Assembly (NCBI RefSeq): GCF_007860135.1
Contig: NZ_SJPV01000001.1
Coordinates: 1,485,299-1,549,298 of the forward strand
Direction: 5' to 3'
From: Novipirellula artificiosorum
GTDB lineage: Bacteria > Planctomycetota > Planctomycetia > Pirellulales > Pirellulaceae
DNA: 64,000 nt
Shown: piece by piece, positions 56,148 to 63,858 of the stretch
Position numbering within the stretch: position 1 is the stretch's first letter
How the letters are laid out: each line of letters opens with the position of its first letter
Position numbers and translations under genes: made by a program
The notes under the pieces: model-generated
What the model saw: only the letters and a program-made list of their open reading frames with translations
Databases searched by the model: none
What the model was told of the DNA's origin: nothing

Positions 56148-56212
56148 GTAGTGGATTTCGCCAGAAATCCGTAACTCAAATTTTCTTAGGGACTTCTGGC
56201 GAAGTCCACTAC
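56148..56212. repeat. REP-like pair of palindromes in inverted orientation
   Basis: Two 23-bp arms (56148-56170 and 56190-56212) are inverted copies differing at two positions. Each arm contains its own perfect hairpin: GGATTTC/GAAATCC in the left arm and GGACTTC/GAAGTCC in the right. The two differences are compensatory within each hairpin. This is the pattern of BIME/REP-like intergenic elements. Confidence 0.8.
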
Positions 56213-56495
56213 GTCCCAACTCGCAGTTTTAACCTTGACGTCCATCAAAGGGTTTTCCGAGCAAAGGGAATATTTCGGGGTCAAGGAATGCTCCCGAGGT
56301 TGTCGCCTTGACCGAGCGGCGGGGCCGTCGTCGATCGCAGGGCAGACTCCCTTATTCTACATCCCGGAGCGTTTTTCGAACGAAGTTTGCCGATAATTGT
56401 GTCTTCAATTTTGCGAGAGCAAACGTTTTCGGCGATTTTTGGGCACTGGAGAGCAATTTTCGCCGCTTCTACGCACGACTTCGCTTCGGTAGCTC

Positions 56496-56523
56496 TTGAC
56501 AGAACAGCCCGGAAACGGATACT
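56496..56523 (+). promoter_or_regulatory. Probable sigma-70-type promoter of rpsL-rpsG
   Basis: TTGACA (56496-56501), a 16-bp spacer and GATACT (56518-56523), about 50 bp before the rpsL start. The -35 box is a perfect consensus; the -10 box differs from TATAAT at three positions. It is the best promoter seen in the window and lies where a ribosomal promoter is expected. Confidence 0.7.
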
Positions 56524-56575
56524 TGCCCTTCCAATTGACTCAAGCTCGACGGAAAAGATCCACAAACACCTTCCT

Positions 56576-56941
56576 ATGCCAACCATTAATCAACTCGTCC
56601 GAAAACGACGAAAGCTGAAAAAGAGCCAAAGCAAGTCGCCTGTTCTGGAAAAATGTCCTCAAAAGCAGGGCGTTTGCTTGCAAGTCCGTACCATGACTCC
56701 CAAGAAGCCGAACTCGGCGTTGCGGAAGATTACGCGTGTACGATTGAGCAATGGCAAGGAAGTGACGGTTTATATCCCTGGCGAAGGCCATAATTTGCAG
56801 GAACACTCGATCGTCTTGGTTCGCGGCGGCCGAGTTCGTGACTTGCCGGGGGTTCGTTACCAAGTGGTCCGCGGTTCGCGTGATGCCTTGGGCGTCGACG
56901 GCCGGAAGCAGTCGCGAAGTCGTTACGGCGCCAAGAAGTAG
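56576..56941 (+). CDS. rpsL: 30S ribosomal protein S12
   Basis: 121 residues. S12 sits at the decoding centre. Conserved blocks are '[20 protein letters not shown]', 'CPQKQGVC', '[11 protein letters not shown]' (K43 present), '[13 protein letters not shown]' and '[12 protein letters not shown]'. Numbering coincides with E. coli S12 counting the initiator Met, and position 88, normally Lys, is Arg here (codon CGT at 56837-56839). Asp89, the methylthiolation site, is present. The ATG at 56576 gives the standard start. rpsG follows after 117 bp, the usual str order. Confidence 0.98.
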   Translation: MPTINQLVRKRRKLKKSQSKSPVLEKCPQKQGVCLQVRTMTPKKPNSALRKITRVRLSNGKEVTVYIPGEGHNLQEHSIVLVRGGRVRDLPGVRYQVVRGSRDALGVDGRKQSRSRYGAKK

Positions 56942-57058
56942 GGCGACGGGAAGTAACGAATCGCATTTAACGTTTTTGATCCAGCACTTTGATCTCGGTG
57001 TTTGCTCGCGTCCATCGCGAAGGCCACCCCGATCCACACCGATTAACCAAAATCAATT

Positions 57059-57529
57059 ATGGGACGTATCACAGCTAGCCGGACCTCGCTCAAAGGCGAT
57101 CCGAAGCACAATTCGATGTTGGCAGGCAAGTTCATCAATTGTTTGATGCTTGATGGCAAGAAAACGACCGCACAAAAGGTGTTCTACGACGCGTTAGCCG
57201 AGATCGGAAAGCGGAATTCCGATTCCGAGCCGATTCAGATCTTCGAGGAAGCGGTTGAGAACATCAAACCGTACATCGAAGTTCGCAGCAAGCGGGTCGG
57301 TGGTGCGAGCTACCAGGTTCCGATGCAGGTCAATCGGACTCGCCAGCAAAGTTTGGCCATTCGTTGGTTGCTTGCTGCGGTGCGAGACAAGAAGGGTCGC
57401 CCGATGCACCTGAAATTGGCCGATGAGGTGTTGGCTGCTTACAAGAAAGAAGGCGTCGCTTACACGAAACGCGAAAATACCCACCGCATGGCGGATGCGA
57501 ACAAGGCGTTTGCTCACTTCGCTTGGTAG
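57059..57529 (+). CDS. rpsG: 30S ribosomal protein S7
   Basis: 156 residues, normal length. It nucleates the 3' domain of the small subunit by binding 16S rRNA. Blocks '[20 protein letters not shown]', '[20 protein letters not shown]' and '[16 protein letters not shown]' match the family. It is followed by an intrinsic terminator, then the EF-G gene, so EF-G expression needs readthrough or its own promoter. Confidence 0.98.
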   Translation: MGRITASRTSLKGDPKHNSMLAGKFINCLMLDGKKTTAQKVFYDALAEIGKRNSDSEPIQIFEEAVENIKPYIEVRSKRVGGASYQVPMQVNRTRQQSLAIRWLLAAVRDKKGRPMHLKLADEVLAAYKKEGVAYTKRENTHRMADANKAFAHFAW

Positions 57530-57553
57530 GATGCTCGCTCGAAATGATTCAAC

Positions 57554-57590
57554 AACCGCGATCCGGTGTCTCACCCGGTCGCGGTTTTTT
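57554..57590 (+). terminator. Rho-independent terminator between rpsG and the EF-G gene
   Basis: Stem AACCGCGA plus CCGG (57554-57566, with one bulged T) pairs with CCGGTCGCGGTT (57575-57586) around a short loop and runs into six T residues ending at 57590. It starts about 25 bp after the rpsG stop. Confidence 0.85.
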
Positions 57591-57719
57591 ATGCGCTGCG
57601 GTAATCTACCTGCAGCAGCCACTCGCTAAGATACAGTCACCGTCTCGTACTTTGTTTTCTTGTCAGTGTTGAACTGACCCTCCACCTCTAAGCCCGCAAT
57701 TGGATAAGCTCGCAATCGG

Positions 57720-59813
57720 ATGGCCACCAATATTTCTAAACTTCGCAACATCGGTATCATCGCTCACATTGATGCCGGCAAGACGACCGTGACCGAGCGG
57801 ATGTTGTACCTCAGCGGGGCAAAGCATCGTGTGGGTCGCGTCGACTTTGGGACGACGGACACCGACGATGACCCTGAAGAGCAAGAACGCGGGATTACGA
57901 TCTTTAGCGCCTGCGTCAAATACAATTGGAAAGACTATTCCATCAACTTGCTTGATACACCGGGGCACGTCGATTTCACGGCCGAAGTCGAACGCTGCTT
58001 GCGCGTCCTCGACGGCGCCGTGACGGTCTTTTCCGCACGCGAAGGCGTTGAAGCGCAAAGCGAAACCGTTTGGCGACAAGCGGACAAGTATGGGGTTCCG
58101 CGAATCGTCTTTATCAACAAGATGGATCGCGAAGGAGCGAACTTTGAGGCCGTCTTCAACGATATCGGTCCGCGACTCGGTGGCCGGCCCGTGGCGCTTG
58201 AAATACCGGTCGGCCAAGGACCGCCCCACACCAACAATCCCTTTCGCGGCGTGATTGACTTGGTCGAAATGAAACTGATGGTGTATGACCCGGAAACCGA
58301 AGGCAAACAGGTTAGCGAGACCGACATCCCCGACGACTTGATCGATGAGGCGACGTTGTGGCGTGAGCAGATGCTCGACGTCGTCTACGAACTCAGCGAC
58401 GAAGCGATGCAATTGGCGATGGAAGAAAAGCCGGTGCCGCGCGAGTTGATTGTCGGAGCGATTCGTCAAGGTTGCATCGAGATGACGATCCAGCCGGTGT
58501 TGTGCGGATCGGCGCTGCACGGGATCGGTGTGCAGCCGCTGATGAGCGCCGTGGGCAACTACTTGCCCAGCCCGTTGGATCGACCACCGGTGGCAGGCGT
58601 TGACCCCAAGAAGCCAGACAAGGTCCTGAGCCGGAAACCCGATTCGACGGAACCCTTCTGTGGTTTGGTGTTCAAGATTTTGCCCGCCAAAACGGGTGAC
58701 AACTATTGGCTGCGTGTTTACAGCGGCGAATTAAAGCAGAACTCACGCGTCCAATGTCCCAACCGTGACAAGAAAGAAAACGTTGCTCAGTTGTGGCAAA
58801 TTCATGCGACCAAGAAAGATCGCGATGGTCAGATCGACTCGGTCGGTGCCGGCGACATCTGCTGTTTGATCGGCCCGCGTTTTGCCATCACGGGGGACAC
58901 GCTTTGTGACACAAAGCAGTGGATCGAGCTACCAAGCATCAAGTTTGCCGAAACCGTGTTGTCGATGGCCATCGAGCCGGAAAGTACGGCGGATCGGAAG
59001 AAGTTGGAAGAAATCCTGGAGATGCTCAAACGGCAAGACCCAACCTTCCAAGCGGTCGAGAACGCGGAACTGGGGCAAACGCTAATCAGTGGGATGGGCG
59101 AATTGCATTTGGAAGTGATCCAACATCGGTTGACGCGTGATTTTGGCTTGAACGTGAAGTTTTATAAACCACGAGTCAATTACCGCGAAACGATTGGTGG
59201 CCATGCCGATGTTACCGGACAATGCAATCGGCAAATTGGTGCGTCACATATGTTTGCGAGATTGAAGGTTCGGGTGGCCGCTTTGGAGGATCCCTCGGCT
59301 CCGGTGCTTGTGTTTGATCGTTTGCCGGCTGAATGTCCGTTGCAAGGCAATGCCCGCGCTGCGGCGATCGAAGAGCTCCGCCAGCGGGCTCAAGGAGGCG
59401 GTTTGATCGCAGGTTTTCCACTCTCGGGTGTGAAGATCGAAGCCTATGACGCTGAGGTCCACGAAGAGGGCAGTGATGAAGTGGCGTTTCGAATTGCCGC
59501 AGGCGATGCCTTTGATCGTGGATTGGAAGCGGCTGGCCCCGTGCTGCTTGAACCCGTCATGAAAATTGAAGTCACCACACCCGAAGACTACATGGGCGAG
59601 ATTGTGGGTGACCTGCAGCAACGTCGAGCGATCATCGCGGCAACGGAAACACGGGGCGCGATGACGGTGATCACCGCACACGCGCCGCTCAAGGAATTGT
59701 TCGGCTACAGCAGTGCCGTTCGCAGCTTGAGCCAAGGACGTGCGGGTAGCAGCATGGAACCGCACAGCTATCAACCCGCCCCCAAAGCAGACGCGGAAGC
59801 GTTTCAGTATTAG
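57720..59813 (+). CDS. fusA: Elongation factor G, divergent type
   Basis: A 697-residue translational GTPase with all G motifs: 'AHIDAGKTTVTERML' (G1), 'RGITI' (G2), 'DTPGHVDF' (G3), 'NKMD' (G4) and 'CGSAL' (G5), plus EF-G domains II-V ending in 'YSSAVRSLSQGRAGSSME'. Two regions differ from ordinary EF-G: switch I reads 'TTDTDDDPEEQERGITI', and domain IV has 'CNRQIGASHMFARLKV' where most EF-Gs have the 'SGGRGQYG' loop that enters the decoding site. It may be the main EF-G of this organism or a specialised EF-G2-like paralogue. It follows rpsL-rpsG as in the str operon, but a terminator intervenes and no tuf gene follows. Confidence 0.93.
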   Translation: MATNISKLRNIGIIAHIDAGKTTVTERMLYLSGAKHRVGRVDFGTTDTDDDPEEQERGITIFSACVKYNWKDYSINLLDTPGHVDFTAEVERCLRVLDGAVTVFSAREGVEAQSETVWRQADKYGVPRIVFINKMDREGANFEAVFNDIGPRLGGRPVALEIPVGQGPPHTNNPFRGVIDLVEMKLMVYDPETEGKQVSETDIPDDLIDEATLWREQMLDVVYELSDEAMQLAMEEKPVPRELIVGAIRQGCIEMTIQPVLCGSALHGIGVQPLMSAVGNYLPSPLDRPPVAGVDPKKPDKVLSRKPDSTEPFCGLVFKILPAKTGDNYWLRVYSGELKQNSRVQCPNRDKKENVAQLWQIHATKKDRDGQIDSVGAGDICCLIGPRFAITGDTLCDTKQWIELPSIKFAETVLSMAIEPESTADRKKLEEILEMLKRQDPTFQAVENAELGQTLISGMGELHLEVIQHRLTRDFGLNVKFYKPRVNYRETIGGHADVTGQCNRQIGASHMFARLKVRVAALEDPSAPVLVFDRLPAECPLQGNARAAAIEELRQRAQGGGLIAGFPLSGVKIEAYDAEVHEEGSDEVAFRIAAGDAFDRGLEAAGPVLLEPVMKIEVTTPEDYMGEIVGDLQQRRAIIAATETRGAMTVITAHAPLKELFGYSSAVRSLSQGRAGSSMEPHSYQPAPKADAEAFQY

Positions 59814-59834
59814 GGCAGCAACCATGGGACGGAC

Positions 59835-60941
59835 ATGACCGAGACTCTTTCCTACATCCGTGGTCAGGCAAAGCAGTGTTTCCCTGCCGACGCTCTGTCC
59901 GCGACCGGCAACTCGCCCCTCGCGGCGCCGTCGAACCACGACCATGACACGCTCGTGCTGATCGACCAAACACGCTTGCCCGCCGACTTCGTGACCGTCG
60001 AGTGCGGCACGGTGGAGCAGGTTTTCGACGCGATTGTTCGCCTGGTCGTTCGCGGCGCACCGGCGATTGGGATCGCCGCAGGCTACGGCGTCTGCTTGGC
60101 TCGAGATGCCGATGGGAATCGTTCGCCGATGGCCTACCTTGAAGCGATCGATCGATTGGCCGGCAGCCGTCCGACCGCCGTCAATCTGTTCTGGGCACTC
60201 GAGCGAATGCGAACGGTCGTCGAATCGGTGGGGGCCGGCGACGGACTGCATCATCGATTGGTGGCCGAAGCGATCGCCATCCACGATGAAGACCGGCAAA
60301 TGTGCAAAGCCATGGGCCGGCACGGGGCGTCGCTGCTGAGCGAATGCGAATCGGTCATGACCCACTGCAACGCGGGTGGATTGGCGGCGTCGATGTGGGG
60401 AACCGCGTTGGCACCCATTTACCATTTGCACCAATCAGGCCACACGCTGAACGTCTTTGCCGATGAAACGCGACCCTTACTGCAAGGCGCACGGTTGACG
60501 GCCTGGGAACTGTCTCAAGCAGGCATTCCCGTCACCGTGCTGACCGATTCGATGGCAGGATCGCTGCTGCGAACCGGTCGCATCGACGCCGCAATCGTCG
60601 GCGCCGATCGCATTGCTGCCAACGGTGATGTCGCGAATAAGATTGGAACCTACCCGTTGGCAGTCCTGGCGAGCTACCACAACGTTCCGTTCTACGTCGC
60701 CGCACCGTCGAGTACCTTTGACCCCAAGTTGGCGAGTGGGGATTTGATCCCCATCGAACAGCGACACCGAGACGAAGTGGCTCGACCCTACGGCGTTCCA
60801 CTGGTTCCCGATGCCGCCAAAGTCATCAACCCCGCTTTCGATGTGACACCCGCCGAATTGGTCACGGCACTGATTAGCGAACGGGGCGTGGTGAGGCATC
60901 CCAATCGTGAAAAGCTAGCAAAACACTTTGAGCAGGCTTAA
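59835..60941 (+). CDS. mtnA: S-methyl-5-thioribose-1-phosphate isomerase
   Basis: 368 residues. It converts methylthioribose-1-phosphate to methylthioribulose-1-phosphate in methionine salvage. Family blocks: 'VVRGAPAIGIAAGYGV', catalytic Cys in 'VMTHCNAGGLAASMWGTAL', 'DETRPLLQGARLTAWEL', and catalytic Asp in 'VGADRIAANGDVANKIGTY'. The paralogous eIF2B-like proteins lack this full set. It starts 21 bp after the EF-G gene, so the two are probably co-transcribed; no other methionine-salvage gene is nearby. A large palindrome follows the stop. Confidence 0.95.
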   Translation: MTETLSYIRGQAKQCFPADALSATGNSPLAAPSNHDHDTLVLIDQTRLPADFVTVECGTVEQVFDAIVRLVVRGAPAIGIAAGYGVCLARDADGNRSPMAYLEAIDRLAGSRPTAVNLFWALERMRTVVESVGAGDGLHHRLVAEAIAIHDEDRQMCKAMGRHGASLLSECESVMTHCNAGGLAASMWGTALAPIYHLHQSGHTLNVFADETRPLLQGARLTAWELSQAGIPVTVLTDSMAGSLLRTGRIDAAIVGADRIAANGDVANKIGTYPLAVLASYHNVPFYVAAPSSTFDPKLASGDLIPIEQRHRDEVARPYGVPLVPDAAKVINPAFDVTPAELVTALISERGVVRHPNREKLAKHFEQA

Positions 60942-60953
60942 GGCGGATGATTC

Positions 60954-61024
60954 GTTGGAGTGGTAGGCTTTAGCCGATTGCGTACTGGATCCTTGCGCAA
61001 TCGGCTAAAGCCTACCACTCCAAC
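60954..61024. repeat. Perfect 29-bp inverted repeat after mtnA
   Basis: Arms 60954-60982 and 60996-61024 are perfect inverted copies separated by 13 nt. Each arm contains a minor inner palindrome (GGCTTTAGCC). There is no T-run, so it is not a classical terminator; it has the look of a dispersed intergenic palindrome, and may still stop or stabilise the mtnA message. Confidence 0.92.
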
Positions 61025-61099
61025 GTGCGCAGTCTGTTTTTGACTCAATCGATGTAAGCTGATTGCATACAAAGGGTTACGGGGAATAGGTTTGGACGG

Positions 61100-61228
61100 A
61101 TGAATAACCCTCCACGCCTGCCCCGCGATGACCTGAAGGAACTCGATAGTGAGTTCCTGGAGAATCCGGGTTATGGCGGTTCGGCGAAGCTACGATCCGT
61201 AGAGAAAAAGATTTGCGATTTCTTGTAG
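61100..61228 (+). CDS. Possible 42-residue protein upstream of csrA
   Basis: ATG at 61100, stop at 61226-61228. The product is Asp/Glu/Lys-rich: 'MNNPPRLPRDDLKELDSEFL' is followed by 'ENPGYGGSAKLRSVEKKICD' and 'FL'. Codon third positions are about 60 percent G/C, similar to neighbours. AGG at 61088-61090 could be a weak ribosome binding site. An 8-bp hairpin (61137-61144 with 61151-61158) lies inside it, so it may instead be part of a structured leader. No homologue is recalled. Confidence 0.3.
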   Translation: MNNPPRLPRDDLKELDSEFLENPGYGGSAKLRSVEKKICDFL

Positions 61229-61564
61229 ATTCCCCTTCGCGGTGACCAGACTTGTCACAGCACCGGCTGATACTTCTGTTGTCGAGCCAACGTGGTCTTT
61301 TGGGTTGTCTCAATGCGAGACAGGAAGATCAATTCGGAATCGACGCGAACCGTTTCCGCGCAAGGTGTCTGATACAGGGTCAGTCGTTTCTTTCGTGTTC
61401 TTGCACGAATAAAAGAACAAAAACGTGGTCAAACACGCAATAAAGTTCAAGAATACAAACGAACCTAGCACCAGAGCCTGCCGTGTGTCCAAGATTGGCA
61501 CACCATTTGTTGGTAGAAGGAACTTGTTCGCAACATTTAACAAGCAAGTCAAGGAAGTAGAGCA
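61229..61564. promoter_or_regulatory. csrA leader region with two GGA motifs near the start
   Basis: 336 bp with no gene I trust. Close to csrA, GGA triplets sit in AGAAGGAACTT (61515-61525) and AGTCAAGGAAGT (61547-61558); the second overlaps the ribosome binding site and agrees at 9 of 12 positions with the CsrA-binding consensus RUACARGGAUGU. This suggests autorepression. A minus-strand 80-codon frame here is considered spurious. Confidence 0.45.
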
Positions 61565-61798
61565 ATGCTAGTATTAAGCCGCAAAGAGGGTGAGCAGCTA
61601 TTGATTGGTGAGAATATCGTTTTGACGATCAATCGCATCTCTGCGAACCGTGTTGCGATCGGCATCGAGGCCCCCAAAGACATTCGAATTGTGCGGGGGG
61701 AACTCGACCAAAAGGAGATCTCGCCGCGGGGCGTGTCCCCGATGTCGGTGGTTGTGGAACAGTCGACCGTTTCGGTCGCTAGCCAGGCGGATCGGTGA
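61565..61798 (+). CDS. csrA: Carbon storage regulator CsrA
   Basis: A 77-residue RNA-binding translational regulator. The core is canonical: 'MLVLSRKEGEQLLIGENIVL' then 'RVAIGIEAPKDIRIVRGEL' (with the RNA-contacting Arg44-type residue in 'IVRGEL'), followed by a short C-terminal tail. CsrA dimers bind GGA motifs in mRNA leaders; targets here are unknown, though its own leader is a candidate. An AAGGAAG ribosome binding site lies about 7 nt before the ATG. No fliW or flagellar gene is adjacent. The stop codon is 1 bp from that of the convergent glycosyltransferase gene. Confidence 0.96.
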   Translation: MLVLSRKEGEQLLIGENIVLTINRISANRVAIGIEAPKDIRIVRGELDQKEISPRGVSPMSVVVEQSTVSVASQADR

Positions 61799-61799
61799 T

Positions 61800-62732
61800 C
61801 TAAGCGGCGCGACGAAGACGCCCGTAGACCGGTTTTTGCATTCGGATTGTTTCTTGCAACGCCTCGGCTGCCAGCTTGACTTCGTCAACTCTCACTCGCC
61901 GCTGCATTTCAGCCGCGGCGGAATTGGCTGAGAATTGGCCGAGAGCTTCGCTCAGGCGTGAAGGTCGTGTGAGGTTGCAGATCATACCGGCGAACGCATC
62001 ACTTAGCGGCTTTCGATCGCCCAGGATTGCTTGGCGGATTGCGGCGAGCCGTTTCCCCCGGCGAAAAGAGGGCGTGTTCCATGACACCACCCCGTCCTCG
62101 GCCTGGATTTCGCAGTTCTCCGCGGTCACGGAACGCCAATCGGACGTCTTGGCGGCTAATCCGGCGCAGTAGGACGCCTCCAGCAGATCGGTTCCCCGAT
62201 AGCAATGGACCGCTCCGCGCAGCGTTTCTCGGCGCCAGAACGACGCTTCGATGAAAACGCCGTCGATTCGAGCGACGTCCCGACGATCCAGTGCGGATTG
62301 GCCTGCTCCGGTCGGTTCACACAACCGTCCCGGGTGATCATGCCATCCTGCGGCGAGGATTTGGTTGGAACGGATTTGCCTCACCACCGGCGCCACCGAT
62401 ACGACGTCAGAATGCTCAAATTTCTCCAGCGCAGCATCCGTCCATCCCGCGGTTGCTTTCAAACCAGAGCCGAGGACATGGACTAATCGCCCGCGAGCCG
62501 AATCCACTCCCTTGGCGATCAGGTCGAGCTCATCGGATGAATCTGCTGTGACGAAGCGGACTTCACCGCTCAAACCGAACGGATCGTCGTAGTGTCCGTC
62601 ATGTGCGACGATCACTTCACATGCGGCTGGTTGATGCTCGAGAACGCTGATGAGGCTGTTTTCGAACGCCACCGTGTCCTGACCAACAGGCACGACGACA
62701 CTCAGATGGGGAAGGAGAGGGATTTTTGGCAC
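61800..62732 (-). CDS. GT2-type glycosyltransferase-like protein
   Basis: About 310 residues. The N-terminus has the GT-A fold start 'LSVVVPVGQDTVAFENSLIS' with 'CEVIVAHDGHYDDP' as the nucleotide-sugar region. The usual DXD is not clear; 'HVLGSGLKATAGWTDAAL' occupies its position. The remainder ('VARIDGVFIEASFWRRETL', 'FRRGKRLAAIRQAI') is helical. It may be a true transferase or an inactive relative. The start is a GTG at 62732 with GAGGTG just upstream; the frame is open to 62855 but would overlap the divergent reductase gene. Confidence 0.68.
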   Translation of the reverse strand: MPKIPLLPHLSVVVPVGQDTVAFENSLISVLEHQPAACEVIVAHDGHYDDPFGLSGEVRFVTADSSDELDLIAKGVDSARGRLVHVLGSGLKATAGWTDAALEKFEHSDVVSVAPVVRQIRSNQILAAGWHDHPGRLCEPTGAGQSALDRRDVARIDGVFIEASFWRRETLRGAVHCYRGTDLLEASYCAGLAAKTSDWRSVTAENCEIQAEDGVVSWNTPSFRRGKRLAAIRQAILGDRKPLSDAFAGMICNLTRPSRLSEALGQFSANSAAAEMQRRVRVDEVKLAAEALQETIRMQKPVYGRLRRAA

Positions 62733-62840
62733 CGATACACCTCGGGGAAGAACGCCAGGCTCGTTGTACTCTCTCTTTTTCGGTAGAAATATCGACACAG
62801 ATGAGATCTTCGCCACCGAAACGCCCAAAATGGACAACCC

Positions 62841-63827
62841 ATGGACACTCGACAACTCTCTAGCGATGGCCCGAAGGTCTCAGAAATCGGCTTTGGTGGG
62901 TGGGCGATTGGCGGCGGATGGGGCGGCACCAATGATGCCGAATCGATTCGGGCCTTAAACGTGGCAATCGATCGAGGCGTCAATCTGATCGACACGGCGG
63001 AAGGCTACGGCGATGGGCATGGTGAACGGGTGATCGCCGATGTTTTGAAAAGTCGCGCTGAACCCTTGTTTGTCGCGACGAAGACTCCGCCGGCAGCGGG
63101 GCCGTGGCCACCAAGTCCCTATTGCCGCTGGCAAGATCGCTATTCGGCCGCTTACCTGCGTGACAACGTGAACGCGCGGCTCAGGAACCTCGGTATCGAT
63201 CGAATCGACCTGCTGCAATTGCATACGTGGACGCGAGCTTGGAATGATGATCCTCAACCTCTGCTCGTCCTACGTCAACTTCGCGATGAAGGCAAAATTG
63301 GCCTGATTGGGGTCAGCACTCCCGAACAGGACCAAGACTGTGTGATCCAATTGATGCGAAATGGGCTCGTCGATGTCGTTCAAGTGATTTTCAACCTATT
63401 CAACCAGGACGCAGCTGCTCAGATCCTGCCCGTTGCCGCAGAAACCGGCACCGGGGTGATTGTTCGCGTCGCTCTCGATGAAGGTGCATTGGCCGGCAAG
63501 TACGCCGCGGACCATCTTTTCGCCGAAGACGATTTTCGCCACCGGTACTTTGCGGGGGATCGTATGAGTCGCACGGTCGAACGCGTGGATCAGATCCGCG
63601 AGGATGTTGTGGCGTTTGGCTTGGCAGACGACTACACCCTTGCCGATGTAGCACTCAAGTTTGCGTTATCTCGGCCCGAAGTCAGTACCGTGATTGCGGG
63701 AATGCGAACCGTCGAGCAAGTCGAGCAGAACACACGGACGAGCCAATTGCGGGATTTGCCACCCGAGATGTTGACAAGACTTCGCCGACACAACTGGCGC
63801 CGAGGTGTCTGGTATTCCGGCAAGTGA
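62841..63827 (+). CDS. Aldo/keto reductase
   Basis: 328 residues, a TIM-barrel NADPH-dependent oxidoreductase. Tetrad residues are visible: Asp and Tyr in 'NLIDTAEGYGDGHGERVI', Lys in 'LFVATKTPPAAGP', His in 'IDLLQLHTWTRAW'. The C-terminal block 'PEVSTVIAGMRTVEQVEQN' is the cofactor-binding end. It resembles sugar-acting members of the family (L-fucose or galactose dehydrogenase-like), but the substrate is not determinable. It has its own start 108 bp from the divergent GT2-like gene. Confidence 0.94.
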   Translation: MDTRQLSSDGPKVSEIGFGGWAIGGGWGGTNDAESIRALNVAIDRGVNLIDTAEGYGDGHGERVIADVLKSRAEPLFVATKTPPAAGPWPPSPYCRWQDRYSAAYLRDNVNARLRNLGIDRIDLLQLHTWTRAWNDDPQPLLVLRQLRDEGKIGLIGVSTPEQDQDCVIQLMRNGLVDVVQVIFNLFNQDAAAQILPVAAETGTGVIVRVALDEGALAGKYAADHLFAEDDFRHRYFAGDRMSRTVERVDQIREDVVAFGLADDYTLADVALKFALSRPEVSTVIAGMRTVEQVEQNTRTSQLRDLPPEMLTRLRRHNWRRGVWYSGK

Positions 63828-63858
63828 CACCGTATTCACTTGGCCGGTGAGGTTCCAG

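Larger units (their letters stand above)
56077..56575. other. Upstream region of the ribosomal protein genes
   Basis: About 500 bp with no gene. It contains the paired palindromes at 56148-56212, an 8-bp inverted repeat (GGTCAAGG 56279-56286 with CCTTGACC 56306-56313) and a strong promoter (56496-56523) for rpsL. A frame open from 56387 into rpsL is not a real extension because it runs through the promoter. Confidence 0.6.

Noticed and set aside
56387-56575. In-frame upstream extension of rpsL
   Set aside because: It runs through the probable promoter, and S12 starts at the ATG at 56576 in all relatives I know.
61137-61158. Hairpin AGGAACTC/GAGTTCCT as a terminator or CsrA decoy
   Set aside because: There is no T-run, and the GGA is in the stem rather than the loop; it may simply be inside a coding sequence.
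61310-61552. Minus-strand 80-codon frame with a hydrophobic stretch
   Set aside because: It lies in the csrA leader, lacks a ribosome binding site, and its hydrophobic part reflects T-rich DNA.
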